DNA of 64,000 nt, taken from contig JAYQKE010000002.1 in the NCBI GenBank assembly GCA_038142525.1, positions 1 to 64,000 of the forward strand. Direction: 5' to 3'. Positions 1 through 10,191 of this stretch are shown here, piece by piece (position 1 is the first letter of the stretch; the number at the start of each line of letters is the position of its first letter). Origin of the DNA: CAJQHK01 sp038142525 (GTDB lineage: Bacteria > Pseudomonadota > Alphaproteobacteria > Rickettsiales > UBA1997). A program made the translations under genes and the position numbers. The notes beneath the pieces are model-generated. The model was not told the DNA's origin. It saw only the letters and a list, made by a program, of their open reading frames with translations, and did not search any database.

Positions 1-629
1 CGCTTCATTTTCTATTAAAAAATTCCAATAAAGATAATTGAATGGACAAGCATCCTCGCCATTTTTTTCTTTTACTTTATAAGAGCAGTTTTGGCAATAA
101 TTTGACATTTTATTGATGTAAGAACCACTTGCCGATATGGCTTTGTTGCCAAAATTCCGCCATCAGCAAATAATACCATTCCTGAAACATTTGGCAATTC
201 TACCCATTCATAAGCGTCAGCATAAACAATTAAATACCATTCATTAACATAGGCAGGATTTACCCCTGCAATTAAAGCAAAATTTCCTAAAACCATCAAT
301 CTTTGAATATGGTGGGCATAAGAATTTTGCTTAGTATTTCTAACGCACTCTTTAATGCAGTTCATTTTAGTATTACCACCCCAGTAAAATTCTGGTAATT
401 TATTTTTTGCGTTTAGGAAATTTAATTCCTTATATTGCGGCATTTTAAGCCAATAAATTCCCCTGATATATTCTCTCCAACCTAAAATTTGCCTGATAAA
501 ACCTTCGGCTGAATTAATATTTACCTTACCGTTTTTATATTCTTCTTCCACTAATTTAATTACCTCCAATGGTTCTAAAAGACCATTATTAAGATAAAAG
601 CCAATATGGGAATGAAACATAAAATCTTC

Positions 630-1396
630 GGCATTGTTAATTTACAATAGATTTTACTAGCAATTAACATCATTGAGCATAAAATAAGCATTTTAACTCA
701 ATAAATCAAGCTATGAAATGTTTAAAATGCTCCAGTTCTAACGTTTGCAAAAATGGTAAAATGTACGGAATGCAGCGCTATAAGTGTAAAGATTGCAATT
801 ATAATTATACAAAAGGCAGAAATTCTAAAGATAGATCAATAAAAAGATTTGCCCTGGAGTTGTACCTAGAGGGTCTAGGATTTAGATCTATAGGAAGAAT
901 TCTCAAGGTTAGTCATGTAAGTATCTTTAACTGGATCAAGCAATATGGTCAAAATCTTGATTTATTGCAAAATAGCCATGAAATATGCGTAACTGAGATA
1001 GATGAAATGCACAACTATATTGGTTCAAAAAAAACTCTGTCTGGATCTGGATTGCTGTTGATAGATATGCAAAAGAATTCATCAACTTCGTTGTTGGCGA
1101 CAGATCTACAAGAACTGGAAAAGAACTTTGGGAAGGAGTAAAAGACAGAGCTAAAGGCATTATAGCAACGGATTATTGGAAACCGTATGAGAAATTTGTT
1201 CCTAAGGATAAGCATATTCAATCCAAGGCACATACTTATACTATCGAGGGCTATAATAGCTTGTTCAGACACTTCTTGGCTAGAATGAGAAGAAAGAGCA
1301 AATGCTACTCTAAATCAATAAAGATGCTTGAATATTCAGTAAAATTATTGATTTTAAAGAGAAATGGCTTATTATCTATTTTGGATTAACAATGCC
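630..1396 (+). mobile_element. IS1-family element, copy 1
   Basis: A 767-bp element with inverted ends GGCATTGTTAATTTACAATA and, at the right, TTGGATTAACAATGCC. It is flanked by the 8-bp direct repeat AAATCTTC at 622-629 and 1397-1404, the duplication size known for IS1. It sits inside the photolyase gene and looks complete. Copies 2 and 3 in this window are each interrupted by IS5-A. Confidence 0.9.
713..1389 (+). CDS. IS1 transposase, made by -1 frameshifting
   Basis: DDE transposase of the IS1 family, about 225 aa when joined. The first frame (713-1141) starts MKCLKC and has an N-terminal zinc finger (C3xxC6, C25xxC28) followed by a helix-turn-helix. The catalytic half lies in the -1 frame and ends GLLSILD at 1389, with GDRSTRTGKELW and EGYNSLFRHFLARM motifs. 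The switch point is a run of eight A at 1027-1034, which provides an A-AAA-AAA slippery heptamer in the zero frame; slipping gives SKKNSVWIWIAVDR. The same A-run is kept in the other two IS1 copies, so this is the normal expression mode of the family and not decay. The only uninterrupted copy in the window. Confidence 0.85.
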
Positions 1397-2777
1397 AAAT
1401 CTTCATCTTCAATCATCGCATCTTGATAAGAGCCAAAATCTTTTAATCTTTCATCAATAAATTTTTGAAGAGCCAAGACTGCCTGTTTTCTATTAATAGC
1501 GAAATAAAAAGGCTCAATGTCGCCAAAGTGATCACCAAACTTTTGATTGACTAAATCTAGAACTTCTTTAGTTATTTCATCAGGTTGATTTTGGTAGTGG
1601 CTTGGAATCTTCAATCCTTTTTGTGGTGGCTTTCTATTTTCTAAATCATAATTCCATTTCCCACCTATTGGTTTATCACCATCCATTAAGATGCTATATT
1701 TTACTCGCATTTTGCGATAAAAAGACTCCATCAAAAGAGACTTTTTGCCTTTTGCAAAATTTTTAAATTCATCTTGGGAGCATAAAAAGCGATCATCTTC
1801 AAGGATTTGCAAATTAATGTTTTCGTTTGCTAAGGAATTTAAACTTTGCAAAACCCTATATTCTCCTGGGTGAGTTACTTTTACATTATTAGTATTATGC
1901 TTTTTGCAAAATCTTAATATTTCAGATTTAAAAGAGTGAGTATTTTTTTGGTCATCAAGCTTTAAATAAGAAATATTAAATCATGAATTTTTTAACTCAT
2001 CAGCAAAGTGACGCATGCAAGATAATATGAAGGCAATTTTCTTTTTATGATGTTTTGGGGTTGTGCATTCTTCAAACACCTCACACATTAAAATTATATC
2101 TTTCTCTTTGTCGCAATTTTTTAGGGAGGATATATTGAGATTTAATTGATCTCCTAATATAGCTATTATTGAGCTCACTGGTATTTATTTATTTTTTATA
2201 AGAATTTTACTCAATTTTAACTTATAAAAGTAAATTTTCATTGTTATTATTTAAAAAACTTAAAATCGCTAATTTTTAGTAAATGAAAATCATCCAAGGA
2301 TTAGATTACTTTCCAAATTATCTATCTGAGGAGCAAATTGATATATTTAGGCAGGATATTAATTTTGCTCTCATGAATGCTCCATTATTTAGACCAACTA
2401 TGCCAAAAACTGGTAGAGGGCTTTCTGTTAAAATGAGCAATATGGGAAATGTTGGCTGGGTGTCTGATAAAATAGGTGGTTATAGATATCAACCATATCA
2501 TCCAGATACAAAACAAAAATGGCCTAAAATTAGTAATAATATTTTGAATATTTGGCATAAAGTAACAAATTTGGGCATTGTTAATCCAAAATAGATAATA
2601 AGCCATTTCTCTTTAAAATCAATAATTTTACTGAATATTCAAGCATCTTTAGGAACCTCTGAAAAACCAATTATCTAATTTATAGATTTGAAACTGTTTA
2701 ATTTTGTTATTTTTGCCAAAGTTTAGCAAAGTTATTTTATAAAATTTTGTTTGAATTTATTTGATAAAAATAGCCAG

Positions 2778-2804
2778 AAAAGCTTGATTTATCTAGCTTT
2801 TTTG
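2778..2804 (+). terminator. Terminator-like hairpin ahead of the IS5-A transposase
   Basis: AAAAGCT (2778-2784), a 10-nt loop, AGCTTTT (2795-2801) and further T residues. It precedes the transposase start by about 40 bp and is present in every IS5-A copy with this region. Likely role, by inference: stopping transcription that enters from outside the element, a common brake on transposases. The unrelated IS5-B element has an analogous hairpin near 17871-17896. Confidence 0.55.
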
Positions 2805-2844
2805 CTTATTATTGATATATTAAATTCAAATAAAATATATAATT

Positions 2845-3807
2845 ATGGCAACCCAGCAATCATTTTTTTCATTAGCAATTTCTGGTAGAAAATTAAGAGC
2901 GGAGAAGTTTCTTAATCAAATGACGGATATTATTCCATGGCAAAGATTGATTGATAAGATAGAGCCTTTTTATCCTAATGGTACTAGTGATTACGGTGGC
3001 AGGAAGGTGACAGATTTATTATTAATATTTAAGATTCATTTGTTACAGCAGTGGTTTGGTCTTAGTGATCCAGCTATGGAGGATGCTATATATGATAGAA
3101 TAAGTTTTCAAAAATTCTTAAATATTGATATTGGTATTGATAATGTTCCGGATGAGACTGTGATATTGAGATTCCGTCATTTATTGGAAAAGCATAATTT
3201 AACGTCCATTATATTTAACGAGGTAAATTCATATCTTGAAGAGAATGATCTTTTGTTGAAGGAGGGTACGATAACTGATGCGACATTAATATCTGCTCCA
3301 ACTAGTACAAAAAACAAGAAGAGGAAAAGGGACCAAGAGATGTCTTCTACCAAGAAAGGGAAGAATTATTATTTTGGCATGAAGTCTCATATTGGTGTGC
3401 AAACTAAGGGTAAGCCAATTATTCATTCTATTGTCACGACGACAGCTAAAGATCATGATTCTACTAAAACAGAGGAGTTATTACATGGTGATGAAACTTC
3501 TTTATTTGGTGACAAGGCCTATGATGATAAGGCAATAAAAAGATTTTGTAGGAATCACAATATATTTTATGGTATAACCAATAGAGCTAAATCTAACAAA
3601 AAACTTTCAAATAAGCAAAAAAAGAGGAATAAACAATTTTCATCAGTTCGAGCTAAAGTTGAACATCCATTTCAAATTATAAAGCATCTTTGGGGCTATA
3701 GAAAGGTTAGATATAATGGTTTACAAAAGAATACTAATCAATTACAAATGCTATCATCCCTTGCTAATCTCTATATGGTTAGAAAAATACTACCAAATAC
3801 AGCGTAA
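2845..3807 (+). CDS. IS5-A transposase (320 aa)
   Basis: IS5-family DDE transposase. An N-terminal IS5-type domain (about residues 1-110, with ILRFRHLLEKHNL) is followed by the catalytic core. The candidate catalytic residues are D145 in TITDATLIS, D223 in LFGDKAYDD and E273 in VEHPFQIIK. Near-identical to six other intact copies here; this copy has T at residue 120 where the others have S. Start ATG follows an AT-rich leader with no strong ribosome-binding site, in line with low expression. Confidence 0.95.
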   Translation: MATQQSFFSLAISGRKLRAEKFLNQMTDIIPWQRLIDKIEPFYPNGTSDYGGRKVTDLLLIFKIHLLQQWFGLSDPAMEDAIYDRISFQKFLNIDIGIDNVPDETVILRFRHLLEKHNLTSIIFNEVNSYLEENDLLLKEGTITDATLISAPTSTKNKKRKRDQEMSSTKKGKNYYFGMKSHIGVQTKGKPIIHSIVTTTAKDHDSTKTEELLHGDETSLFGDKAYDDKAIKRFCRNHNIFYGITNRAKSNKKLSNKQKKRNKQFSSVRAKVEHPFQIIKHLWGYRKVRYNGLQKNTNQLQMLSSLANLYMVRKILPNTA

Positions 3808-3887
3808 CAAGGGATAAATGTGTCTAATTTAGCCAAAAATGGTAAAATTAGACAAGAAACTAGAGAAATTACCACAAATAATGCCTA

Positions 3888-3941
3888 AATTTGGATAAAG
3901 ATTGTTAATTTTTAACAAAATTAGCAATCTTTATCCAAATT
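3888..3941 (+). terminator. Long hairpin downstream of the IS5-A transposase
   Basis: A 54-nt imperfect palindrome: AATTTGGATAAAGATTG (3888-3904) pairs with CAATCTTTATCCAAATT (3925-3941), and the inner TTAATTTT/AAAATTAG stretch extends the stem to about 25 bp with a tiny loop. Followed by an A/T-rich run. Present in each IS5-A copy. It may be a bidirectional terminator or a structural part of the right end. Confidence 0.5.
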
Positions 3942-4988
3942 ATAAAAATTTTTTCTGAAAAATGAAAAAATAGACAAAATTAAATAGGAAAATCAGAGGT
4001 TCCTTTATTGATTTAGAGTAGCATTTGCTCTTTCTTCTCATTCTAGCCAAGAAGTGTCTGAACAAGCTATTATAGCCCTCGATAGTATAAGTATGTGCCT
4101 TGGATTGAATATGCTTGTCCTTAGGAACAAATTTCTCATACGGTTTCCAATAATCCGTTGCTATAATGCCTTTAGCTCTGTCTTTTACTCCTTCCCAAAG
4201 TTCTTTTCCAGTTCTTGTAGATCTGTCGCCAACAACGAAGTTGATGAATTCTTTTGCATATCTATCAACAGCAATCCAGATCCAGACAGAGTTTTTTTTG
4301 AACCAATATAGCTGTGCATTTCATCTATCTCAGTTACGCATATTTCATGGCTATTTTGCAATAAATCAAGATTTTGACCATATTGCTTGATCCAGTTAAA
4401 GATACTTACATGACTAACCTTGAGAATTCTTCCTATAGATCTAAATCCTAGACCCTCTAGGTACAACTCCAGGGCAAATCTTTTTATTGATCTATCTTTA
4501 GAATTTCTGCCTTTTGTATAATTATAATTGCAATCTTTACACTTATGGAATGCATTCCGTACATTTTACCATTTTTGCAAACGTTAGAACTGGAGCATTT
4601 TAAACATTTCATAGCTTGATTTATTGAGTTAAAATGCTTATTTTATGCTCAATGATGTTAATTGCTAGTAAAATCTATTGTAAATTAACAATGCCCAAAT
4701 TTGGAAATATCTCCAGATTGCTGTTTAATAAACAATTATGATAGTAAATCTAAGATTGGTCTTCATATTGATAATGATGAAAAGGATTTCTCTTATCCAG
4801 TATTATCTATTTCAATTGGTAATAGTGCATTATTTCGTTTTGGTGGTTTGAAAAGATCAGATAAAACTAGATCTATAAAGTTAAATAATGGCGATGTTTT
4901 AATGATGAGTGGACAGTCTAGATTAATTTATCATGGAATTGATAAGATTGATCCTTCAAGCCAATTTGATCATAGAATAAATTTTTTT

Positions 4989-6322
4989 AACCTCTGAAAA
5001 ACCAATTATCTAATTTATAGATTTGAAACTGTTTAATTTTGTTATTTTTGCCAAAGTTTAGCAAAGTTATTTTATAAAATTTTGTTTGAATTTATTTGAT
5101 AAAAATAGCCAGAAAAGCTTGATTTATCTAGCTTTTTTGCTTATTATTGATATATTAAATTCAAATAAAATATATAATTATGGCAACCCAGCAATCATTT
5201 TTTTCATTAGCAATTTCTGGTAGAAAATTAAGAGCGGAGAAGTTTCTTAATCAAATGACGGATATTATTCCATGGCAAAGATTGATTGATAAGATAGAGC
5301 CTTTTTATCCTAATGGTACTAGTGATTACGGTGGCAGGAAGGTGACAGATTTATTATTAATATTTAAGATTCATTTGTTACAGCAGTGGTTTGGTCTTAG
5401 TGATCCAGCTATGGAGGATGCTATATATGATAGAATAAGTTTTCAAAAATTCTTAAATATTGATATTGGTATTGATAATGTTCCGGATGAGACTGTGATA
5501 TTGAGATTCCGTCATTTATTGGAAAAGCATAATTTATCGTCGATTATATTTAACGAGGTAAATTCATATCTTGAAGAGAATGATCTTTTGTTGAAGGAGG
5601 GTACGATAACTGATGCGACATTAATATCTGCTCCAACTAGTACAAAAAAAAGAAAGAAGAGGAAAAGGGACCAAGAGATGTCTTCTACCAAGAAAGGGAA
5701 ATTATTATTTTGGCATGAAGTCTCATATTGGTGTGCAAACTAAGGGTAAGCCAATTATTCATTCTATTGTCACGACGACAGCTAAAGATCATGATTCTAC
5801 TAAAACAGAGGAGTTATTACATGGTGATGAAACTTCTTTATTTGGTGACAAGGCCTATGATGATAAGGCAATAAAAAGATTTTGTAGGAATCACAATATA
5901 TTTTATGGTATAACCAATAGAGCTAAATCTAACAAAAAACTTTCAAATAAGCAAAAAAAGAGGAATAAACAATTTTCATCAGTTCGAGCTAAAGTTGAAC
6001 ATCCATTTCAAATTATAAAGCATCTTTGGGGCTATAGAAAGGTTAGATATAATGGTTTACAAAAGAATACTAATCAATTACAAATGCTATCATCCCTTGC
6101 TAATCTCTATATGGTTAGAAAAATACTACCAAATACAGCGTAACAAGGGATAAATGTGTCTAATTTAGCCAAAAATGGTAAAATTAGACAAGAAACTAGA
6201 ACCACAAATAATGCCTAAATTTGGATAAAGATTGTTAATTTTTAACAAAATTAGCAATCTTTATCAAATTATAAAAATTTTTTCTGAAAAATGAAAAAAT
6301 AGACAAAATTAAATAGGAAAAT
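4989..6322 (+). mobile_element. IS5-A element, copy 2, both ends eroded
   Basis: Inserted into the 3' end of alkB. The left end reads TTAACCTCTG in place of GGAACCTCTG, and the right end stops at TAGGAAAAT, so the last ten or so bases (CAGAGGTTCC) are lost. Part of the segment before the 54-nt hairpin is also shortened near 6200. No target duplication can be read. Followed by a decayed IS5-like left end at 6356-6400. Confidence 0.85.
5180..6143 (+). pseudogene. IS5-A transposase, frameshifted
   Basis: Same protein as the reference copy, but the A-rich codons after residue 155 (STKNKKRK in intact copies) are altered to a longer A-run near 5643-5660, and a second change near 5700 (KGKLLFWHEV in place of KGKNYYFGMK) shifts the frame. 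The two halves overlap at 5715-5743 and both keep their motifs, so the damage is recent. Confidence 0.85.
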
Positions 6323-6355
6323 TAAATTTATTATTTTGAAAAAAGATAACTGTTT

Positions 6356-6400
6356 TTCCTCCAATTATCTAATTTTGATGTCAAATACTGTTTATTTTTC
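6356..6400 (+). repeat. Decayed IS5-A left-end remnant
   Basis: CCAATTATCTAATTT, then ACTGTTTA after a diverged stretch, follows the order of the first ~50 bp of IS5-A but with many substitutions. It lies between IS5-A copy 2 and IS256 copy 1. Older than the near-identical copies around it, so the family has been active here for some time. Weak, based on colinear short matches only. Confidence 0.35.
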
Positions 6401-6401
6401 T

Positions 6402-7991
6402 GGGAATGTCCAATCCCCTGTGTCAATTTAATTTTTTTCAAATTTTGCCTTAATAATTTTATTAAGAATTGAGATTTTATTTTTACAAGATTTTAAGCGT
6501 AGCGTATCTTGTAAAAATATAAATCCAATTTTTAAGATAATTTTTGGCAAAAATTTGTTTTCCATTTTTTTTAGATTTAGATTAATATTTTGTTATATTT
6601 AAGCTAAATCTAATTTGATTCTATCCTCAAATTTTATAGCAAATTGGCTAATTATCAAGCTCCAATTTGGTATTGGCATAGTCCATTTTTTCTTAATGTT
6701 TTGTATAGCAAGATAGAGTAACTTTTCTAATGATTGATCAGATGGAAAAGAGCCTTTAGTTTTGGTAATTTTTCTGACTTGCCTATGAAACCCTTCAACA
6801 GAATTAGTAGTATAAATTAGCTTTCTTATCTCTTTTGGATATTTAAAATAATTAGATAAATTATCCCAGTTATTATTCCAAGATTTGAATATTATTGGAT
6901 ATTTTTTGCCCCATTTTTCTTCAATTAGAAGCAGTTTTTCTTCGGCTACTTCTTTGCTTGTTGCAGTATAAACAGTCTTTAAGTCAGATATAAATTCTTT
7001 TTGATTTTTTGATGCAACATATTTGATAGAATTCCTAATTTGATGAATGATGCAAAGCTGAATCTCAGTTTTTGGAAATATTGAATTAATAGCCTCAGGA
7101 AAGCCCTTTAAGCCATCGACACAAGCAATCAATACGTCTTTTATACCTCTATTTTGTAAATCAGTTAAAATATTAAGCCAAAAATTAGCTCCCTCTGACT
7201 CTTGAAGATAAATTCCTAAAATATCTTTTTTACCATCCTTGTCAACTCCAAGAACTGAATAAAAAGCTTTACTAATTATTTTTCCATTTTCTTTAACCTT
7301 AAAAAACATAGCATCAAGAAATATTATAGGATAAATCTCTTCTAACTGCCTTTCTTTAAATTCTGTTATTTTAGGTAATATTTTGTCTGTAATAGCTGTA
7401 ATTGTAGATTTAGATATCTCAATGTCATATATCTCTTCAATATGAGATGATATATCTCTATAACTCATACCATAAGAATATAGAGTTATAATTTTATCAT
7501 CTAATTCTGGAGTTAAAATAGTTTGACCTTTCTTAACTATTTTAGGATCAAAAGATGAATTTCTATCCCTTGGAGTATTTAACTCAAATTGACCTCTATC
7601 GGTTTTGACTATTTTAGAAGAAAATCCATTTTTCCTATTGGTAACATCATCTTCTTTTTAGAATTTAAATGATTATCCAATTCGGATTGCATGGCAGTTT
7701 CAAGAAAATCTTTTAACATACTGGTAAATATACCATCTTTGCCAGAAACTCCTTTTCCAGCATACAATTTGTCTATAGCTTCTTTCTTGAACTTTTGATA
7801 ATCAAAATCCTCTTCAAGATCTTGATTGTCAGAGTTATTTCGAAAATTATTTAAAGATTTTAATTTGTGATTCATGATATTATCAATTTAAGTTAATGTT
7901 AAAATTTATAATTATTTATGAGAATAAAATTTAATAAATTAAATTTTATTCTCATTTTAACTTAAATTGACACAGTTAAAAAAACGCTCCC
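6402..7991 (-). mobile_element. IS256-family element, copy 1
   Basis: Ends GGGAATGTCCAATCCCCTGT at the left and a right end closing with ACAGTTAAAAAAACGCTCCC; the inner CTGTGTCAATTTAA / TTAAATTGACACAG blocks form the inverted repeat. About 1.59 kb. Unlike copies 2-4, no 8-bp duplication is visible (ATTTTTCT before, CTATAATA after), so one flank has been changed by a later rearrangement. Confidence 0.88.
6599..7875 (-). pseudogene. IS256 transposase, one-base frameshift
   Basis: Would be the 425-aa mutator-type transposase found intact at 59582-60859. A poly-T run near 7655 has one T fewer than the intact copy (AAAAAGAAGATG on the coding strand), so the N-terminal part (7609-7875) runs off frame after LNSKK. 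The catalytic part from MSYRDISS to the end (6599-7468) is undamaged. Confidence 0.88.
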
Positions 7992-8197
7992 CTATAATAG
8001 TGGCTCTATTGATAGGCAGATAAAATTTATGTCAGTTGTTTCTGCCGATAACAATCGGCAGGAATTCATTTACCAAAAACCTTTGTAAATTAATTAAAAT
8101 TTAAAGGAATTTTTTTTATTTGAACCGAAAGATATTTTTGTCCAAATTTTTTTTATTTTTTTCAGAATTTTTGATTTTAAATTTTAAAAAAATTTTT

Positions 8198-9540
8198 TCT
8201 GATTTTCCTATTTAATTTTGTCTATTTTTTCATTTTTCAGAAAAAATTTTTATAATTTGGATAAAGATTGCTAATTTTGTTAAAAATTAACAATCTTTAT
8301 CCAAATTTAGGCATTATTTGTGGTAATTTCTCTAGTTTCTTGTCTAATTTTACCATTTTTGGCTAAATTAGACACATTTATCCCTTGTTACGCTGTATTT
8401 GGTAGTATTTTTCTAACCATATAGAGATTAGCAAGGGATGATAGCATTTGTAATTGATTAGTATTCTTTTGTAAACCATTATATCTAACCTTTCTATAGC
8501 CCCAAAGATGCTTTATAATTTGAAATGGATGTTCAACTTTAGCTCGAACTGATGAAAATTGTTATTCCTCTTTTTTTGCTTATTTGAAAGTTTTTTGTTA
8601 GATTTAGCTCTATTGGTTATACCATAAAATATATTGTGATTCCTACAAAATCTTTTTATTGCCTTATCATCATAGGCCTTGTCACCAAATAAAGAAGTTT
8701 CATCACCATGTAATAACTCCTCTGTTTTAGTAGAATCATGATCTTTAGCTGTCGTCGTGACAATAGAATGAATAATTGGCTTACCCTTAGTTTGCACACC
8801 AATATGAGACTTCATGCCAAAATAATAATTCTTCCCTTTCTTGGTAGAAGACATCTCTTGGTCCCTTTTCCTCTTCTGTTTTTTTTGTACTAGTTGGAGC
8901 AGATATTAATGTCGCATCAGTTATCGTACCCTCCTTCAACAAAAGATCATTCTCTTCAAGATATGAATTTACCTCGTTAAATATAATCGACGATAAATTA
9001 TGCTTTTCCAATAAATGACGGAATCTCAATATCACAGTCTCATCCGGAACATTATCAATACAATATCAATATTTAAGAATTTTTGAAAACTTATTCTATC
9101 ATATATAGCATCCTCCATAGCTGGATCACTAAGACCAAACCACTGCTGTAACAAATGAATCTTAAATATTAATAATAAATCTGTCACCTTCCTGCCACCG
9201 TAATCACTAGTACCATTAGGATAAAAAGGCTCTATCTTATCAATCAATCTTTGCCATGGAATAATATCCGTCATTTGATTAAGAAACTTCTCCGCTCTTA
9301 ATTTTCTACCAGAAATTGCTAATGAAAAAAATGATTGCTGGGTTGCCATAATTATATATTTTATTTGAATTTAATATATCAATAATAAGCAAAAAAGCTA
9401 GATAAATCAAGCTTTTCTGGCTATTTTTATCAAATAAATTCAAACAAAATTTTATAAAATAACTTTGCTAAACTTTGGCAAAAATAACAAAATTAAACAG
9501 TTTCAAATCTATAAATTAGATAATTGGTTTTTCAGAGGTT
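8198..9540 (-). mobile_element. IS5-A element, copy 3
   Basis: Minus-strand copy. The right end starts at TCTGATTTTCC (the outer GGAACC is missing) and the left end closes with CAGAGGTT (final CC missing). Flanks do not match: low-complexity A/T sequence on one side, an IS1634-like relic on the other. No target duplication. Confidence 0.87.
8388..9349 (-). pseudogene. IS5-A transposase, multiply frameshifted
   Basis: Three reading-frame pieces cover it. Lesions: loss of a few bases near 9058 (NIDIGIDN shortened), a changed A-run near 8882 at the same spot (after residue 155) that is hit in copies 2 and 11, and a one-base loss near 8562 (KKRNKQF becomes KKRNNNF). Confidence 0.85.
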
Positions 9541-9890
9541 AAGCTTTACATGAGGCAGTAAGTCTGCAAAGATTTTTCCAACATCATCTTCATCAATTAG
9601 TTTTTGGTTAAGATAGCCATACCAAAAGATACAATTTCCCTCTCCTTAAATGGTTGTGCCATAACCCTTTAAATTGGAAATAACTTTTCCAGAAAAATAT
9701 TCTTTCTTCTTTTTACCTCCTGAAATATTCCAGCTTCTTTATCTAGGACAATTCAGTAAAAGATATTTTCCAAAAAGTCTTGCTTGAATGTTGTTTTTTT
9801 TATCCCAATAGGCCGTTATTTCATATGCATATTCCCTGTCTCCAACTTTTTGTATCTGATATAGCTCATAATCGTGAGTAAAGAATTAAA
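9541..9890 (-). pseudogene. IS1634/IS4-like transposase fragment, decayed
   Basis: On the minus strand, reading from about 9885, one finds YAYEITAYWDKKNNIQARLFG, resembling the N-terminal region of IS1634-type transposases (YVYE.TSYWDKEKKQ.R), then after stops and shifts KVISNLKGYG and FWYGYLNQKLIDEDDVGKIF. No catalytic core is left; cut on its 3' side by IS5-A copy 3. Family assignment is from recalled motif similarity only. Confidence 0.4.
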
Positions 9891-10061
9891 AATGATATAT
9901 AGAACTAAAAAGTCGGTTGCAAGCTTTTATTTGAAAAATTAATGTTTTTTTAAGGACTATTGGTAAAGATATGGGAATTTAATTTAAAGTCATAAATGAT
10001 ATAAAATATAATATCTTCAAAGAAATAGCAAATATAGAATAAATTTATAGGATATATAGCC

Positions 10062-10191
10062 AATTAAATTAAGCTTGCATTTCTTGCGCCAGGAGAATAA
10101 AATTCTGGCAAAAACTATGCCAGTTCCATATTCTAATGATTTAAGAAAAAAAGTTATTGATTTACTTGAGATCAACAAGAAGAGTCAAAGG
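10062..10191 (+). mobile_element. IS630-A left fragment
   Basis: Begins with the IS630-A terminal sequence (AATTAAATTAAGCTTGCAT) and carries the first codons of its transposase from ATG 10118: MPVPYSNDLRKKVIDLLEI, a winged-helix N-terminus. It is cut at 10191 by IS4 copy 1. The same N-terminus is in the damaged minus-strand copy at 44405-45303. Confidence 0.7.

Larger units (their letters stand above)
1..2178 (-). pseudogene. (6-4)/FeS-type photolyase-cryptochrome, broken by IS1
   Basis: Relic of a PhrB-like cryptochrome/photolyase (COG3046 type), a flavoenzyme that repairs UV photoproducts. Reading from 2178 downward, the N-terminal domain begins ILGDQLN, and the FAD-binding C-terminal half contains HHIQRLMVLGNFALIAG, NPAYVNEWY and YEWVELPNVSGM. 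Near positions 1-110 a CxxC-12-C arrangement (NYCQNC ... ACPFN, then LYW) matches the iron-sulfur cluster cysteines of this family. Three lesions are visible: an in-frame TGA at 1981-1983, where both sides stay in one frame; the IS1 insertion at 630-1396; and a one-base frameshift near 136 that takes the reading frame off the cysteine region and ends it at 72. The 3' end lies outside the window. TGA is used as an ordinary stop by intact neighbours, so recoding is unlikely. Divergent from the equally broken alkB, with about 100 bp between the two starts. Confidence 0.85.
2652..4003 (+). mobile_element. IS5-A element, copy 1 (reference description)
   Basis: Complete 1352-bp IS5-family element. 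Left end GGAACCTCTGAAAAACC, right end GGAAAATCAGAGGTTCC, so about 10 terminal bases form the inverted repeat (GGAACCTCTG). The 4-bp target duplication TTTA is at 2648-2651 and 4004-4007. Internal plan shared by all copies: a short hairpin with a T-run ahead of the gene, the transposase, a GTCTAATTT/AAATTAGAC hairpin, then a 54-nt near-perfect hairpin, then the right end. Inserted into IS1 copy 2, which is inserted into alkB. Confidence 0.93.
2574..4695 (-). mobile_element. IS1-family element, copy 2, interrupted by IS5-A
   Basis: IS1 on the minus strand inside alkB, flanked by the 8-bp duplication CAAATTTG (2566-2573 and 4696-4703). Its transposase would start at 4612 and end at 2581. It is broken twice: IS5-A copy 1 sits at 2652-4003, and near 4550 the codons after ACGGAATGCA have a changed stretch one base shorter than in copy 1, shifting the frame behind the zinc finger. 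The poly-A frameshift site is still present in the remaining coding segment. Confidence 0.88.
2283..4988 (+). pseudogene. alkB: alkB, alpha-ketoglutarate-dependent DNA dealkylase, broken by IS1 and IS5
   Basis: AlkB is a 2-oxoglutarate/Fe(II) dioxygenase that directly reverses alkylation damage. The N-terminal half is 2283-2573 (FPNYLSEEQ, PTMPKTGRGLSVKMSNMG) and the C-terminal half is 4704-4988 (NNYDSKSKIGLHIDNDE with the iron-binding HxD, then LIYHGI with the distal His). Removing IS1 (2574-4695) and one copy of its 8-bp duplication joins KVTNL directly to EISPDCC in frame, so the gene was intact before that insertion. A second IS5-A copy cuts the gene right after the start of the RxN motif (DHRINF), removing the 2-oxoglutarate-binding RxNxTxR end. 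Spacing and divergent orientation suggest a small repair locus shared with the photolyase relic. Confidence 0.88.

Noticed and set aside
936..1272. Minus-strand frames within IS1 (also at 4054-4390 and 36861-37197)
   Set aside because: They lie opposite the transposase and recur only because the element recurs.
1981..1983. TGA read as tryptophan (changed genetic code)
   Set aside because: Several intact genes end with TGA (for example at 53606, 57820 and 58614), so it works as a stop here.
2652..6322. IS5-A copies 1 and 2 as a composite transposon carrying part of alkB
   Set aside because: Each has its own insertion context inside alkB or IS1; the intervening DNA is just the alkB 3' half and IS1 remains, with no outer duplication.
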